The notes beneath the pieces were generated by a model. The model made no database searches and was not told the origin of the DNA. It saw only the letters and a list, made by a program, of their open reading frames with translations. The position numbers and the translations under genes were made by a program. This document shows positions 43,994 through 52,637 of a stretch of 64,000 nt of DNA, in pieces. This DNA is from an uncultured Marvinbryantia sp. Its GTDB lineage: Bacteria > Bacillota > Clostridia > Lachnospirales > Lachnospiraceae. The stretch lies in NCBI GenBank assembly GCA_937915375.1, contig CALDMO010000006.1, positions 1 through 64,000 of the forward strand, written 5' to 3'. Numbering within the stretch: position 1 is the stretch's first letter; the number at the start of each line of letters is the position of its first letter.

Positions 43994-45292
43994 GTGAAAG
44001 CAATATGGAAAAAGGCGGCAGGGCTGCTTTGTATGGTAATGTTGATTTTTATGATGATTCCGGCAGCAGGGGCAGCGGCAAAAGATGTTGTGATTGTTCT
44101 TGATCCGGGACACGGCGGCACGGAAGCAGGAGCGAGGAGGACTTGGAACGGTTATACTTATCGCGAAGAGATCATTACGCTCAAGATTGCAGAATACGCA
44201 AAGCAGGAACTCGAGAAATATGAAGGTGTAAAGGTGTATTTGACAAGAAGCAGCAATGTAGGTCCGGCGATGGATCGTGCTACGCGTGTCAATATTGCAA
44301 AAAAGAAAAAAGCAGACGCATTGGTAAGCCTTCATATCAATTCTACCGGAGAATATAAGACCGCTCAGAGCGGTGCTCTGGCAATGGTTCCGTCTTCACG
44401 GTATGGGCAAAGTTATGCGAAAGAGACGCGTATTTTGGCAAAATCTATTCTGAGTGAGCTTGGCATGGTTGGATTGTCTAATAGAGGATTTGGATATGAT
44501 GATGAACTGGGAATTATTCTTTATGGAATGAAGGCGAAGATTCCGAGTATGATCATTGAACACTGTTTTGTAAATAATCCGCAGGACTGCAGAAAGTATC
44601 TCAGAACCAGTTCCGGTTTGAAAAAACTTGGCGTTGCGGACGCAACCGGAATCGCAAAGTATTACAAGCTGAAGAAAAAAGGTGCATCATCAGAGCCGTC
44701 TGTACCGGTAAAGACCGGATGGCAGTCGAAGAATGGTAAAAAACAATATTTTTATTCAGATGGCACGATGGCGAAAAACGGTTGGAAAAAGATCAGTTCC
44801 AAGTACTATTATTTTGACAAGAGCGGTTATCTGAAAACCGGTGTAATTAAAATCGGTAAGAGTCTGTATCTGACAGACAAAAACGGTATCCGCAAAAAAG
44901 GTTTTATTCAAATAGAAGGCAAGCAGTATTACGCTGATTCTCAAGGAAAGCTTTATACTGGCTGGAAAACTTATAAGAGTAAAAAATATTATTTTGATAA
45001 AAAGACGGGTGCAGCATATACCGGTAAACGAAAAATCGGAAGTAAGACATATTTCTTTTCAAATTCTACGAAAACGCCGGGTGTGATGAAGAGTAAGATC
45101 ATCAAGATCAGCGGCAGGAAATATTTCTTCAGCCGCAAGGACGGCAGAATGATGGTCAATTATTGGGTTAAGGTCAGCGGTAAGTGGTATTATTTTGGGA
45201 AAGACGGCGCGGCTTATGCGAACGTCAGAAAAAAGATCAAAGGAAAAACTTATCGATTTGATGCAGAGGGCGTTTGCCTGAACAAAAAATAG
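43994..45292 (+). CDS. Secreted N-acetylmuramoyl-L-alanine amidase with wall-binding repeats
   Basis: A 432-residue cell-wall hydrolase. A signal peptide (about 1-28, ending PAAGAAA) is followed by an Amidase_3 domain (about 31-215): LDPGHGGTEAG (zinc His40), YREEIITL (zinc Glu), SLHINSTG (zinc His) and MIIEHCFVNNPQD (catalytic Glu). The C-terminal half holds about nine aromatic wall-binding repeats (KYYYFDKSGYLKTG-like units), the same type as in the L,D-transpeptidase at 2376. The GTG at 43994 follows GAGGGAG and begins the signal peptide. The position just after ftsZ suggests a role in daughter-cell separation; that part is inference. Confidence 0.94.
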   Translation: MKAIWKKAAGLLCMVMLIFMMIPAAGAAAKDVVIVLDPGHGGTEAGARRTWNGYTYREEIITLKIAEYAKQELEKYEGVKVYLTRSSNVGPAMDRATRVNIAKKKKADALVSLHINSTGEYKTAQSGALAMVPSSRYGQSYAKETRILAKSILSELGMVGLSNRGFGYDDELGIILYGMKAKIPSMIIEHCFVNNPQDCRKYLRTSSGLKKLGVADATGIAKYYKLKKKGASSEPSVPVKTGWQSKNGKKQYFYSDGTMAKNGWKKISSKYYYFDKSGYLKTGVIKIGKSLYLTDKNGIRKKGFIQIEGKQYYADSQGKLYTGWKTYKSKKYYFDKKTGAAYTGKRKIGSKTYFFSNSTKTPGVMKSKIIKISGRKYFFSRKDGRMMVNYWVKVSGKWYYFGKDGAAYANVRKKIKGKTYRFDAEGVCLNKK

Positions 45293-45329
45293 GCAGTTTA
45301 AAATAAAACATATACAGGAGGTATGGATT

Positions 45330-46346
45330 ATGGCAATTTTAGTAACAGGGGGAGCCGGATATATCGGCAGTCACACATGTGTGGAATTGTTAAATGAGGG
45401 GTATGAGGTTGTTGTTGTGGACAATCTTTACAATTCCAGTGAAAAAGCGTTGGAGCGGGTGGAAAAGATTACCGGGAAAAAAGTAACTTTTTATAAAGTG
45501 GATTTATTGGACAAAGAGGCACTCAATGAAGTGTTTGATAAGGAATCCATTGATTCTGTTATCCATTTTGCCGGATTAAAGGCAGTTGGTGAATCCGTGG
45601 CAAAGCCGTTGGAGTATTATCATAACAATATGACCGGTACGTTTCATCTTTGTGATGTTATGAGAAATCACGGAGTAAAAAATATTGTATTCAGTTCTTC
45701 GGCGACTGTTTACGGTGATCCGGCGTTTATCCCGATCACAGAGGATTGCCCGAAAGGAAAAATCACCAACCCATATGGTCAGACAAAGGGGATGTTGGAA
45801 CAGGTACTGACAGACTTAAATGTTTCTGATCCGGAATGGAACGTTGTGCTGCTGCGTTACTTCAATCCGATCGGCGCGCATGAGAGCGGATTGATTGGTG
45901 AAGATCCGAAGGGAATCCCAAACAATCTGGTGCCGTATATCGCGCAGGTGGCAGTCGGCAAACTGGAAGCACTCGGCGTATTCGGTGATGACTATGACAC
46001 ACCGGATGGTACAGGTGTGCGTGATTATATCCATGTTGTTGATTTGGCAAAGGGCCATGTAAAAGCGATTGAAAAGCTGAAGGATAAAGAGGGTGTGAGC
46101 ATTTATAATTTGGGAACCGGCAATGGTTACAGCGTTCTGCAGGTGCTGCACGCGTTTGAAAAGGCCTGTGGCAAGACATTGCCGTATGTGATCAAACCGC
46201 GCCGACCGGGTGACATCGCAACCTGCTATGCCGATCCGGCTAAGGCGGAAAAAGAACTGGGCTGGAAAGCGGAAAAAGGCATTGAGGAAATGTGTGCGGA
46301 CAGCTGGAGATGGCAGAGCAACAATCCGAACGGGTATGCTGAGTAA
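45330..46346 (+). CDS. galE: UDP-glucose 4-epimerase
   Basis: Interconverts UDP-glucose and UDP-galactose, serving galactose catabolism and surface polysaccharide. 338 residues: NAD-binding TGGAGYIGSHTCVEL, FAGLKAVGESV, catalytic SSSATVYG and YGQTKGMLE (YxxxK), RYFNPIGAHESG, and the C-terminal DPAKAEKELGWKAEKG. CAGGAGGTATGGATT precedes the ATG. It supplies the epimerase step needed downstream of the alpha-galactosidase at 51265, though they are separate transcripts. Confidence 0.97.
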   Translation: MAILVTGGAGYIGSHTCVELLNEGYEVVVVDNLYNSSEKALERVEKITGKKVTFYKVDLLDKEALNEVFDKESIDSVIHFAGLKAVGESVAKPLEYYHNNMTGTFHLCDVMRNHGVKNIVFSSSATVYGDPAFIPITEDCPKGKITNPYGQTKGMLEQVLTDLNVSDPEWNVVLLRYFNPIGAHESGLIGEDPKGIPNNLVPYIAQVAVGKLEALGVFGDDYDTPDGTGVRDYIHVVDLAKGHVKAIEKLKDKEGVSIYNLGTGNGYSVLQVLHAFEKACGKTLPYVIKPRRPGDIATCYADPAKAEKELGWKAEKGIEEMCADSWRWQSNNPNGYAE

Positions 46347-46388
46347 GTTTGACAGATGCGCGGTCTAATCTGCGCAGCAGGAGCAAGT

Positions 46389-48227
46389 ATGTTTGATATT
46401 CAGGAAGAATTAAAGAAACTCCCGGCTAAGCCGGGAGTTTATATTATGCATGATGAGAAGGACGCAATTATTTATGTCGGCAAGGCGGTGATTTTAAAAA
46501 ACCGTGTTCGGCAGTATTTTCAGAGCAGCCGCAATAAAGGACCGAAGATTGAGCAGATGGTAACAAAGATCCGCCGATTTGAGTATATCGTTACGGACTC
46601 CGAGGTGGAAGCGCTGGTTTTAGAATGCAATTTGATTAAGGAACACCGCCCCAAATATAATACGATGCTGAAGGATGATAAAACTTATCCGTTTATTAAG
46701 GTGACGACGGGTGAAGCGTTTCCGCGTGTGATGATTTCCCGAACGATGAAAAAAGATAAGTCGCGTTATTTTGGCCCGTATACGAGCGGAGGCATCAAAG
46801 AAATTATTGATCTGATCAATAAGTCGTATAAGCTTCGCACTTGCAGCCGGAATCTGCCGCGTGATATTGGAAATGAGCGGCCTTGTTTAAATTATCATAT
46901 TAAACAGTGTGACGGACCGTGTCAGGGGTATATTTCTGAGGAAGAGTATGGCGCGAAGATTGCGCAGGTGCTTGAATTTCTGAACGGTAATTATAAGCCC
47001 ATCCTGACAATGCTGGAGCAGCGGATGCAGGAAGCTTCTGAGAAGATGGATTTTGAGGCGGCAATCGAGTATCGAGAGCTGATAAAGAATGTAAAGCAGC
47101 TTTCACAAAAACAGAAAATTACTTCCGGAGACGGTGAGGACAAAGATATTATCGCTTTAGCAAATGATGACCGTGACGCAGTGGTGCAGATTTTCTTTGT
47201 GCGTGGCGGCCGTTTGATCGGACGGGATCATTTTTATCTGCGCGTGGCTCCGGCGGACAGCCGCAGTCAGATTCTGGATAGTTTTCTGAAACAGTTTTAT
47301 TCGGGAACACCGTTTATTCCGCGTCAGATTATGCTGCAGGAAGAAATTGAGGATCGTGAAATACTGGAACAATGGCTGGGCAGCAGGCGCGGCGGCCGCG
47401 TATATATTACGATTCCGAAAAAAGGAACAAAGGAAAAGCTGGTAGAACTGGCAGCGAAAAATGCTCAGATGGTACTTTCTCAGGATAAGGAGAAGATCCG
47501 CCGCGAAGAAGGGCGGACGATCGGAGCGATGAAAGAGATTGCCGAGCTTTTAGGGCTGACGGACGTTGTGCGTGTGGAGGCATTTGATATTTCCAATATC
47601 AGCGGTTTTGAGTCGGTTGGATCGATGATTGTTTATGAGAAGGGAAAACCAAAGAGCAGCGACTACCGTAAGTTTAAGATCCGTACCGTTAAGGGGCCGG
47701 ATGATTATGCGAGTATGGAGGAAGTTCTGACACGGCGGTTTGCACATGGTCTTTCGGAGCGAGAGGAGGAGAACGCAGAGTTTGGCAGTTTCAGTCGTTT
47801 TCCGGATCTGATTATGATGGACGGAGGAAAAGGGCAGGTGAATGTAGCGCTGCGGGTGTTGGGAGAGCTGCAGCTGGATATTCCGGTATGCGGTATGGTG
47901 AAGGATGACAGCCACCGCACCAGAGGACTGTATTTTAGAAATGAGGAAATTCCGATCGACCGGGGAAGCGAAGGGTTTAAGCTGATTACGCGTATTCAGG
48001 ATGAGGCGCATCGGTTTGCGATTGAATATCATCGATCTCTGCGCAGCAAGCAGCAGGTGCATTCGGTGCTTGACGACATCGAGGGGATAGGCGAGCGCAG
48101 AAGAAAGGCGCTTATGCGCCGATTTAAATCGCTGGAAGCAGTACGGGATGCGTCTGTAGAGGAACTGGCATCAACTGAGACGATGAACCGACTGGCAGCG
48201 CAGAAGGTCTACGATTTCTTCCATTGA
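46389..48227 (+). CDS. uvrC: Excinuclease ABC subunit C
   Basis: The dual-incision nuclease of nucleotide excision repair. 612 residues: an N-terminal GIY-YIG nuclease (KPGVYIMHD to AIIYVGKA), a central UVR domain (about 205-240; MDFEAAIEYRELIKNVKQL), an RNase H-like C-terminal nuclease (VEAFDISNISG, MIVYEKGKP, MDGGKGQ) and a helix-hairpin-helix end (DDIEGIGERRRKALMRRF). ATG 46389 follows CAGGAGC; ATG 46356 would add 11 non-family residues. A perfect 11-bp hairpin lies inside its codons 10-17. Confidence 0.96.
   Translation: MFDIQEELKKLPAKPGVYIMHDEKDAIIYVGKAVILKNRVRQYFQSSRNKGPKIEQMVTKIRRFEYIVTDSEVEALVLECNLIKEHRPKYNTMLKDDKTYPFIKVTTGEAFPRVMISRTMKKDKSRYFGPYTSGGIKEIIDLINKSYKLRTCSRNLPRDIGNERPCLNYHIKQCDGPCQGYISEEEYGAKIAQVLEFLNGNYKPILTMLEQRMQEASEKMDFEAAIEYRELIKNVKQLSQKQKITSGDGEDKDIIALANDDRDAVVQIFFVRGGRLIGRDHFYLRVAPADSRSQILDSFLKQFYSGTPFIPRQIMLQEEIEDREILEQWLGSRRGGRVYITIPKKGTKEKLVELAAKNAQMVLSQDKEKIRREEGRTIGAMKEIAELLGLTDVVRVEAFDISNISGFESVGSMIVYEKGKPKSSDYRKFKIRTVKGPDDYASMEEVLTRRFAHGLSEREEENAEFGSFSRFPDLIMMDGGKGQVNVALRVLGELQLDIPVCGMVKDDSHRTRGLYFRNEEIPIDRGSEGFKLITRIQDEAHRFAIEYHRSLRSKQQVHSVLDDIEGIGERRRKALMRRFKSLEAVRDASVEELASTETMNRLAAQKVYDFFH
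46416..46440 (+). repeat. Perfect 11-bp inverted repeat inside the start of uvrC
   Basis: AAACTCCCGGC (46416-46426), triloop TAA, GCCGGGAGTTT (46430-46440). It encodes the conserved KLPAKPGVY segment and has no long T-run after it. Confidence 0.8.
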
Positions 48228-48255
48228 GCGGATGGCTGCGATGGCAAGAACGGAA

Positions 48256-48284
48256 TTGATGTTATGTCGAGAGTATGATATAGT
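48256..48284 (+). promoter_or_regulatory. Promoter of hprK
   Basis: TTGATG (48256-48261), a 17-base spacer, TATAGT (48279-48284) with TGA just upstream, 32 bases before hprK. Confidence 0.65.
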
Positions 48285-48316
48285 AAAGGTAATGAATGTA
48301 AAGTGGAGGGAAGGTA

Positions 48317-49252
48317 ATGGCGAGCAGTGTTGCACTGAGTAAGTTAGTAGAAAAAATGAATCTGAAAAATCTCACGCCGGATGTGGATATTTCTCAGATT
48401 CGGATTATGGTGCCGGATATCAATCGACCGGCGCTGCAGCTGACCGGCTATTTTGAGCATTTCGCGTCAGAACGTGTACAGATTGTCGGGTACGTGGAAT
48501 ATACATATCTGCAGGGATTGTGCAGTGATGCAAAACGGCCGATCTATGAGAAATTTGTTTCCTATAAAATGCCGTGTATTATTTACACCAGTATGACGGC
48601 GCCGGATACGGAACTGTTGGAGTTGGCGACACAGTACGGTGTGCCGGTATTCAGCACAGATAAGGCGACTTCTGCGTTTATGGCAGAAATCATCCGTTGG
48701 TTGAATGTAGAACTGGCGCCCTGTATTTCAATCCATGGCGTTCTGGTCGATGTTTACGGCGAAGGTGTGCTGATCATGGGCGAGAGCGGTATCGGAAAAA
48801 GTGAGGCGGCGCTGGAATTGATCCGCCGCGGACACCGTTTGATATCGGACGACGTGGTGGAAATCCGCAAGGTCAGCGACGTATCTCTTGTCGGCAGCGC
48901 GCCGGATATCACGCGTCACTTTATCGAGTTGCGCGGTATCGGCATTATTGATGTCAAGACCCTGTTTGGTATCGAGGCGGTAAAAAATACCCAGGTGATT
49001 GATATGGTTATTAAACTGGAAGAGTGGAACCGTGACAAGGAATACGATCGGCTTGGTTTGGAACACGATTACACAGAGTTTCTCGGCAACCGTGTGGTCT
49101 GTCATTCAATCCCAATTCGGCCGGGCCGAAATCTGGCAATTATTGTGGAAGCGGCAGCGGTTAACCACCGACAGAAGAAGATGGGCTATAACGCAGCTCA
49201 GGAATTGTATAACCGTGTACAGCAGAGTCTGGCGAAAAAAAGAGAATCGTAA
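48317..49252 (+). CDS. hprK: HPr kinase/phosphorylase
   Basis: Phosphorylates Ser46 of HPr and reverses it, setting carbon catabolite repression in low-GC Gram-positives. 311 residues: an N-terminal domain (about 1-130), the P-loop GESGIGKSEAALELI, HRLISDDVVEI, the HPrK signature ELRGIGIIDV, and the K3-loop IPIRPGRNLAIIVEAAA. A GGAGGGAAGG site precedes ATG 48317. The ROK kinase gene follows 18 bases on; hprK with a sugar kinase is a sensible carbon-control pair. Confidence 0.97.
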   Translation: MASSVALSKLVEKMNLKNLTPDVDISQIRIMVPDINRPALQLTGYFEHFASERVQIVGYVEYTYLQGLCSDAKRPIYEKFVSYKMPCIIYTSMTAPDTELLELATQYGVPVFSTDKATSAFMAEIIRWLNVELAPCISIHGVLVDVYGEGVLIMGESGIGKSEAALELIRRGHRLISDDVVEIRKVSDVSLVGSAPDITRHFIELRGIGIIDVKTLFGIEAVKNTQVIDMVIKLEEWNRDKEYDRLGLEHDYTEFLGNRVVCHSIPIRPGRNLAIIVEAAAVNHRQKKMGYNAAQELYNRVQQSLAKKRES

Positions 49253-49270
49253 TGTGAAGGGAGATATAGA

Positions 49271-50203
49271 ATGAAAGAATATTGTTTTGGAATTGATGTC
49301 GGGGGCACAACTGTAAAATGCGGACTTTTTAATGTGAAAGGCGACGTGTTGGAAAAATGGGAGATTCCCACCAGAACAGAAAATAACGGCTGCAATATTC
49401 TGCCGGATGTGGCGGCAGCGGTTGCGGCAAAAATCGCGGAAAAGAATCTGGACAGAACGGAGATTGCCGGTGTGGGTATTGGTGTCCCGGGACCGGTAAA
49501 TGAAAAAGGCGATGTTCCGACAGCGGTAAATTTACATTGGGGCTATGTACCTTTGGTAGAGCAGATGGAAAGGCTGACCGGACTTCCGGTAAAGGCTGGA
49601 AATGACGCCAATGTAGCAGCGCTTGGAGAAATGTGGAAGGGCGGCGGCGCTGGATATCACAATGTTGTTTTGGTAACACTTGGAACCGGCGTAGGCGGAG
49701 GTATCATCCACAGCGGACAGATTGTGACAGGTTCGCATGGAGCGGGCGGTGAAATTGGTCATATTCATGTGACAGATGATGTTGATAGGGACTGTAACTG
49801 CGGTAATCGTGGCTGTCTGGAGCAGGTGACTTCCGCAACCGGTATTACATATCTGGCAAATAGGCGTTTGGCAAAAGATGATGTGCCGTCTGTTCTGCGC
49901 GGTCAAGAGATTTCCGCGAAAGCCGTGTTTGACGCGGTGAAGGAAAATGATGCGGTGGCAATGGAGATTGCGGAAGAATTTGGAAGATATCTTGGTATGG
50001 CGCTGGCAAATGTCGCCGGAGTAGTAGATCCGGATGTATTTGTAATCGGCGGCGGCGTATCCAAGGCAGGAACGGTTTTATTGGAATACATTGAGAAATA
50101 TTATAAAAAGTATGCTTTTCCTACATGTAAGGAAACACCGTTCGCGTTGGCGGAGTTGGGCAATGATGCCGGTATTTACGGTGCGGCTAAGTTAGTGCTG
50201 TAG
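49271..50203 (+). CDS. glk: ROK-family glucokinase
   Basis: Phosphorylates glucose (family prediction) with ATP. 310 residues: ATP motif GIDVGGTTVKCG, VGIGVPGPVNEKG, the sugar-binding GNDANVAALGE, LGTGVGGGII, the ROK zinc motif (GHIHVTDD, then CNCGNRGCLEQ), and GGGVSKAG. No DNA-binding domain precedes the kinase, so it is an enzyme rather than a ROK repressor. It lies in an operon with hprK. It ends at a bidirectional terminator shared with the araC-type gene. The hexose specificity is not proven by sequence. Confidence 0.92.
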   Translation: MKEYCFGIDVGGTTVKCGLFNVKGDVLEKWEIPTRTENNGCNILPDVAAAVAAKIAEKNLDRTEIAGVGIGVPGPVNEKGDVPTAVNLHWGYVPLVEQMERLTGLPVKAGNDANVAALGEMWKGGGAGYHNVVLVTLGTGVGGGIIHSGQIVTGSHGAGGEIGHIHVTDDVDRDCNCGNRGCLEQVTSATGITYLANRRLAKDDVPSVLRGQEISAKAVFDAVKENDAVAMEIAEEFGRYLGMALANVAGVVDPDVFVIGGGVSKAGTVLLEYIEKYYKKYAFPTCKETPFALAELGNDAGIYGAAKLVL

Positions 50204-50209
50204 GATAAA

Positions 50210-50275
50210 AATAAAAAATGCAGGAAACTGAAAGGAATGGATCATCCTTATCAGATTTTTGCATTTTTTTATTTA
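50210..50275. terminator. Bidirectional terminator between glk and the AraC-type gene
   Basis: AAAAAATGCA pairs with TGCATTTTTT across an interrupted inner stem (CTGAAAGGA against TCCTTATCAG). A-runs and T-runs on both sides serve both converging genes. Confidence 0.75.
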
Positions 50276-51088
50276 TTTCGCGGCGGACTGTCGCCTGAAA
50301 ACGCTTGGTGTATATCCGGTCTGTCGTTTGAAATGATTGCAAAAAGCAGGCGTGTCCTGAAATCCGCAGGAAAGCGCGATCTCCGTGATCGGATAGGAAG
50401 TCGAGCAAAGCATCTGTGCTGCTACGCGGATACGGTGCCGCAGCAGATATTGTTTGGGAGAGAGCTGCGTCTGCTCTATAAATATTTTGTAGAGATAGGT
50501 GCGGTCGATGCCGACATGACGGGCAATTTCGGATATGCGGATATCGTAGGAATAATTGTTGTTAATATAATCGGTAGCTTTTTGAAAATAGAGGTCAGCG
50601 AAATCGGTTTTCTTTTCCGGAGCGAGTTTTTGCAAATCAGAAAAAAGGAGCAGCAGATTACCGACAGAGCGCAGCGGCTGATTGCCAGATTCCAGAAAAG
50701 AATTTACAAGTCGCATCATAGAACTAAAAAGTGTCTCAAAGGATGCGGACGTATCGTTGTGAAAAACAAAGGAGTCCGCAAAAACGGTTTGAGAAAGCAG
50801 ATTTTCACATTCTTTGCCGTCAAACCCGACCCAGGCATAACTCCAGGGATCTTTCTGATCCGCCTGATAATAGGTGGATTCCAGCGGCGGAATTAAAAAA
50901 GCGTCGCCTTTTTTCAAGGGATATATAGTTCCGGCTTTCTGATAGATGCCGCGGCCGGATAAAATGACATGAAGCAGATAATGCGGACGAATGGCAGGGC
51001 CGAAAGAATGACTGGGCGAACAATTTTCGCTGCCGCAGAAGTAGACAGACAGAGGCGCTTGCTGTTCGGCGTGTATTTCAGAATTCAT
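50273..51088 (-). CDS. AraC-family transcriptional regulator
   Basis: A 271-residue activator: an N-terminal cupin-like ligand domain (about 1-160; HYLLHVILSGRGIYQKAGTI, GDAFLIPPLESTYYQ) and a C-terminal double helix-turn-helix (about 175-270; RISEIARHVGIDRTYLYKIF, and ITEIALSCGFQDTPAFCNHF followed by KRQTGYTPSVFR). ATG at 51088-51086 lies behind AAGGAG on the minus strand; a longer frame starting upstream lacks a site. It is divergent from the alpha-galactosidase gene, whose promoter has a good -10 but a poor -35, as expected for an activated promoter. Raffinose/melibiose-type inducers are inferred. Confidence 0.93.
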   Translation of the reverse strand: MNSEIHAEQQAPLSVYFCGSENCSPSHSFGPAIRPHYLLHVILSGRGIYQKAGTIYPLKKGDAFLIPPLESTYYQADQKDPWSYAWVGFDGKECENLLSQTVFADSFVFHNDTSASFETLFSSMMRLVNSFLESGNQPLRSVGNLLLLFSDLQKLAPEKKTDFADLYFQKATDYINNNYSYDIRISEIARHVGIDRTYLYKIFIEQTQLSPKQYLLRHRIRVAAQMLCSTSYPITEIALSCGFQDTPAFCNHFKRQTGYTPSVFRRQSAAK

Positions 51089-51120
51089 ACAGACTCCTTT
51101 CTGAAGCTGTGATAGAAAAT

Positions 51121-51149
51121 ATTTTAGCATTAAATATCAGCGATTGCAA
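51121..51149 (-). promoter_or_regulatory. Promoter of the AraC-type gene
   Basis: On the minus strand: TTGCAA (51149-51144), a 17-base spacer, TAAAAT (51126-51121) with a TGC extended -10. Confidence 0.65.
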
Positions 51150-51219
51150 AAAGAAATTTATGCAACAAATCAACAATTTTTAGAAAACAAACGGCAAAGA
51201 AAAAGATATGGGATTTTAC

Positions 51220-51225
51220 TATAAT
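51220..51225 (+). promoter_or_regulatory. -10 element of the alpha-galactosidase promoter
   Basis: Consensus TATAAT at 51220-51225, with no recognisable -35 17 or 18 bases upstream. Fits an activator-dependent promoter served by the divergent AraC-type protein. Confidence 0.5.
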
Positions 51226-51264
51226 GGGGCTATCAGAAACAAGTTAAAAAAGGAGAAGAAAGAC

Positions 51265-52587
51265 ATGGTTAAGATTACATTTATGGGTGCAGGAAGCACG
51301 GTATTTGCTAGAAATGTACTGGGGGATTGTATGTGTACACCGGCGCTCTGTGAGAGCGAGATCGCGCTCTATGATATCGACGCGCAGAGGCTGGAGGATT
51401 CCCGTATCATTTTAAGCGCGATCAATCATAATGTCAACAAAGACAGAGCGTTGATAAAAACGTATCTTGGCGCTGAAAACCGAAAAGACGCTTTACGAAA
51501 CGCGGACTTTGTAGTAAACGCGATTCAGGTGGGCGGTTACGATCCGTGTACGATTACAGATTTTGAAATTCCGAAAAAATACGGTTTGAGACAGACGATC
51601 GCAGATACACTCGGCATTGGCGGCATCATGCGCGCGCTGCGTACAATTCCGGTTATGGAAGAGTTCGCCAGAGATATGGAGGAGGTGTGTCCGAACACGC
51701 TGTTTTTGAATTATTCGAATCCGATGGCAATGCTGACCGGTTATATGCAGCGATATACGAAAATCAGAACTGTAGGTCTGTGTCACAGCGTGCAGGTCTG
51801 CTCTGAAAATCTGCTGAAAGATCTGGGGATGGAAGATAAACTGGAAGGCAGACAGGAACTGATTGCCGGCATCAACCATATGGGATGGCTGCTTGATATT
51901 CGTGATAAAGACGGTAATGACCTTTATCCGGAGATAAAAAAACGCGCGGCTGAAAAGAATGCCAGTGAAAAACATAATGATATGGTACGTTATGAGTACA
52001 TAAAACAGTTTGGTCATTACTGCACAGAATCCAGCGAGCATAATGCAGAATATAATCCGTTTTTCATCAAATCCAAATATCCGGATATGATTGAAGAGTT
52101 CAACATTCCGCTGGACGAATATCCGAGACGCTGCGTTAACCAGATTGAAGGTTGGGAGAAAGAGCGGGAAGGTATTTTAAAGGATGGCAAGATCGAGCAT
52201 GAGAGAAGCCGGGAATACGCATCCTATATTATGGAAGCAGTTGTTTTAGACAAACCGTATAAAATCGGCGGTAATGTATTAAACAACGGTTATATTGAGA
52301 ATCTTCCGGCGGATGCTTGTGTGGAAGTGCCGTGCTATATCGACGGACGGGGTGTACATCCGGTGAAAGTGGGAAAACTGCCGACCGTACTGGCCGCTAT
52401 GAATTCCAGCAATATTGCTCCGCAGCTGCTGACGATTGAAGCGGCGGTGACAAAGGACAGACAGAAGATTTATCAGGCGGCAATGATGGATCCGCATACA
52501 GCGGCAGAGCTGAATATAAAAGATATTATTAGTATGTGCGATGAAATGATTGAAGCACATGGAGATTATATGAAAGATTATAAGTAA
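51265..52587 (+). CDS. melA: Alpha-galactosidase, glycoside hydrolase family 4
   Basis: An NAD- and metal-dependent alpha-galactosidase acting in the cytoplasm on melibiose or raffinose-type sugars. 440 residues, closely matching MelA throughout: ITFMGAGSTVFARNVLGD, VNAIQVGGYDPCTITDFE, IADTLGIGGIMRALRTIP, NYSNPMAML, GLCHSVQ (metal Cys), GINHMGW (metal His), VTESSEH-type CTESSEHNAEYNPFF and AAMMDPHTAAEL. Phospho-glucosidase relatives differ in these segments. ATG 51265 lies 9 bases after AAGGAG. No transporter gene is beside it. A terminator follows. Confidence 0.94.
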   Translation: MVKITFMGAGSTVFARNVLGDCMCTPALCESEIALYDIDAQRLEDSRIILSAINHNVNKDRALIKTYLGAENRKDALRNADFVVNAIQVGGYDPCTITDFEIPKKYGLRQTIADTLGIGGIMRALRTIPVMEEFARDMEEVCPNTLFLNYSNPMAMLTGYMQRYTKIRTVGLCHSVQVCSENLLKDLGMEDKLEGRQELIAGINHMGWLLDIRDKDGNDLYPEIKKRAAEKNASEKHNDMVRYEYIKQFGHYCTESSEHNAEYNPFFIKSKYPDMIEEFNIPLDEYPRRCVNQIEGWEKEREGILKDGKIEHERSREYASYIMEAVVLDKPYKIGGNVLNNGYIENLPADACVEVPCYIDGRGVHPVKVGKLPTVLAAMNSSNIAPQLLTIEAAVTKDRQKIYQAAMMDPHTAAELNIKDIISMCDEMIEAHGDYMKDYK

Positions 52588-52598
52588 GAGGTATAGAA

Positions 52599-52637
52599 AC
52601 GGCCGGAGGTCATGTGATCCCCGGCCGTGTGTATTTT
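52599..52637 (+). terminator. Terminator after melA
   Basis: ACGGCCGG (52599-52606) pairs with CCGGCCGT (52621-52628), with a further partly paired inner stem, followed by TTTTT at 52633-52637. It lies between two converging genes. Confidence 0.8.
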
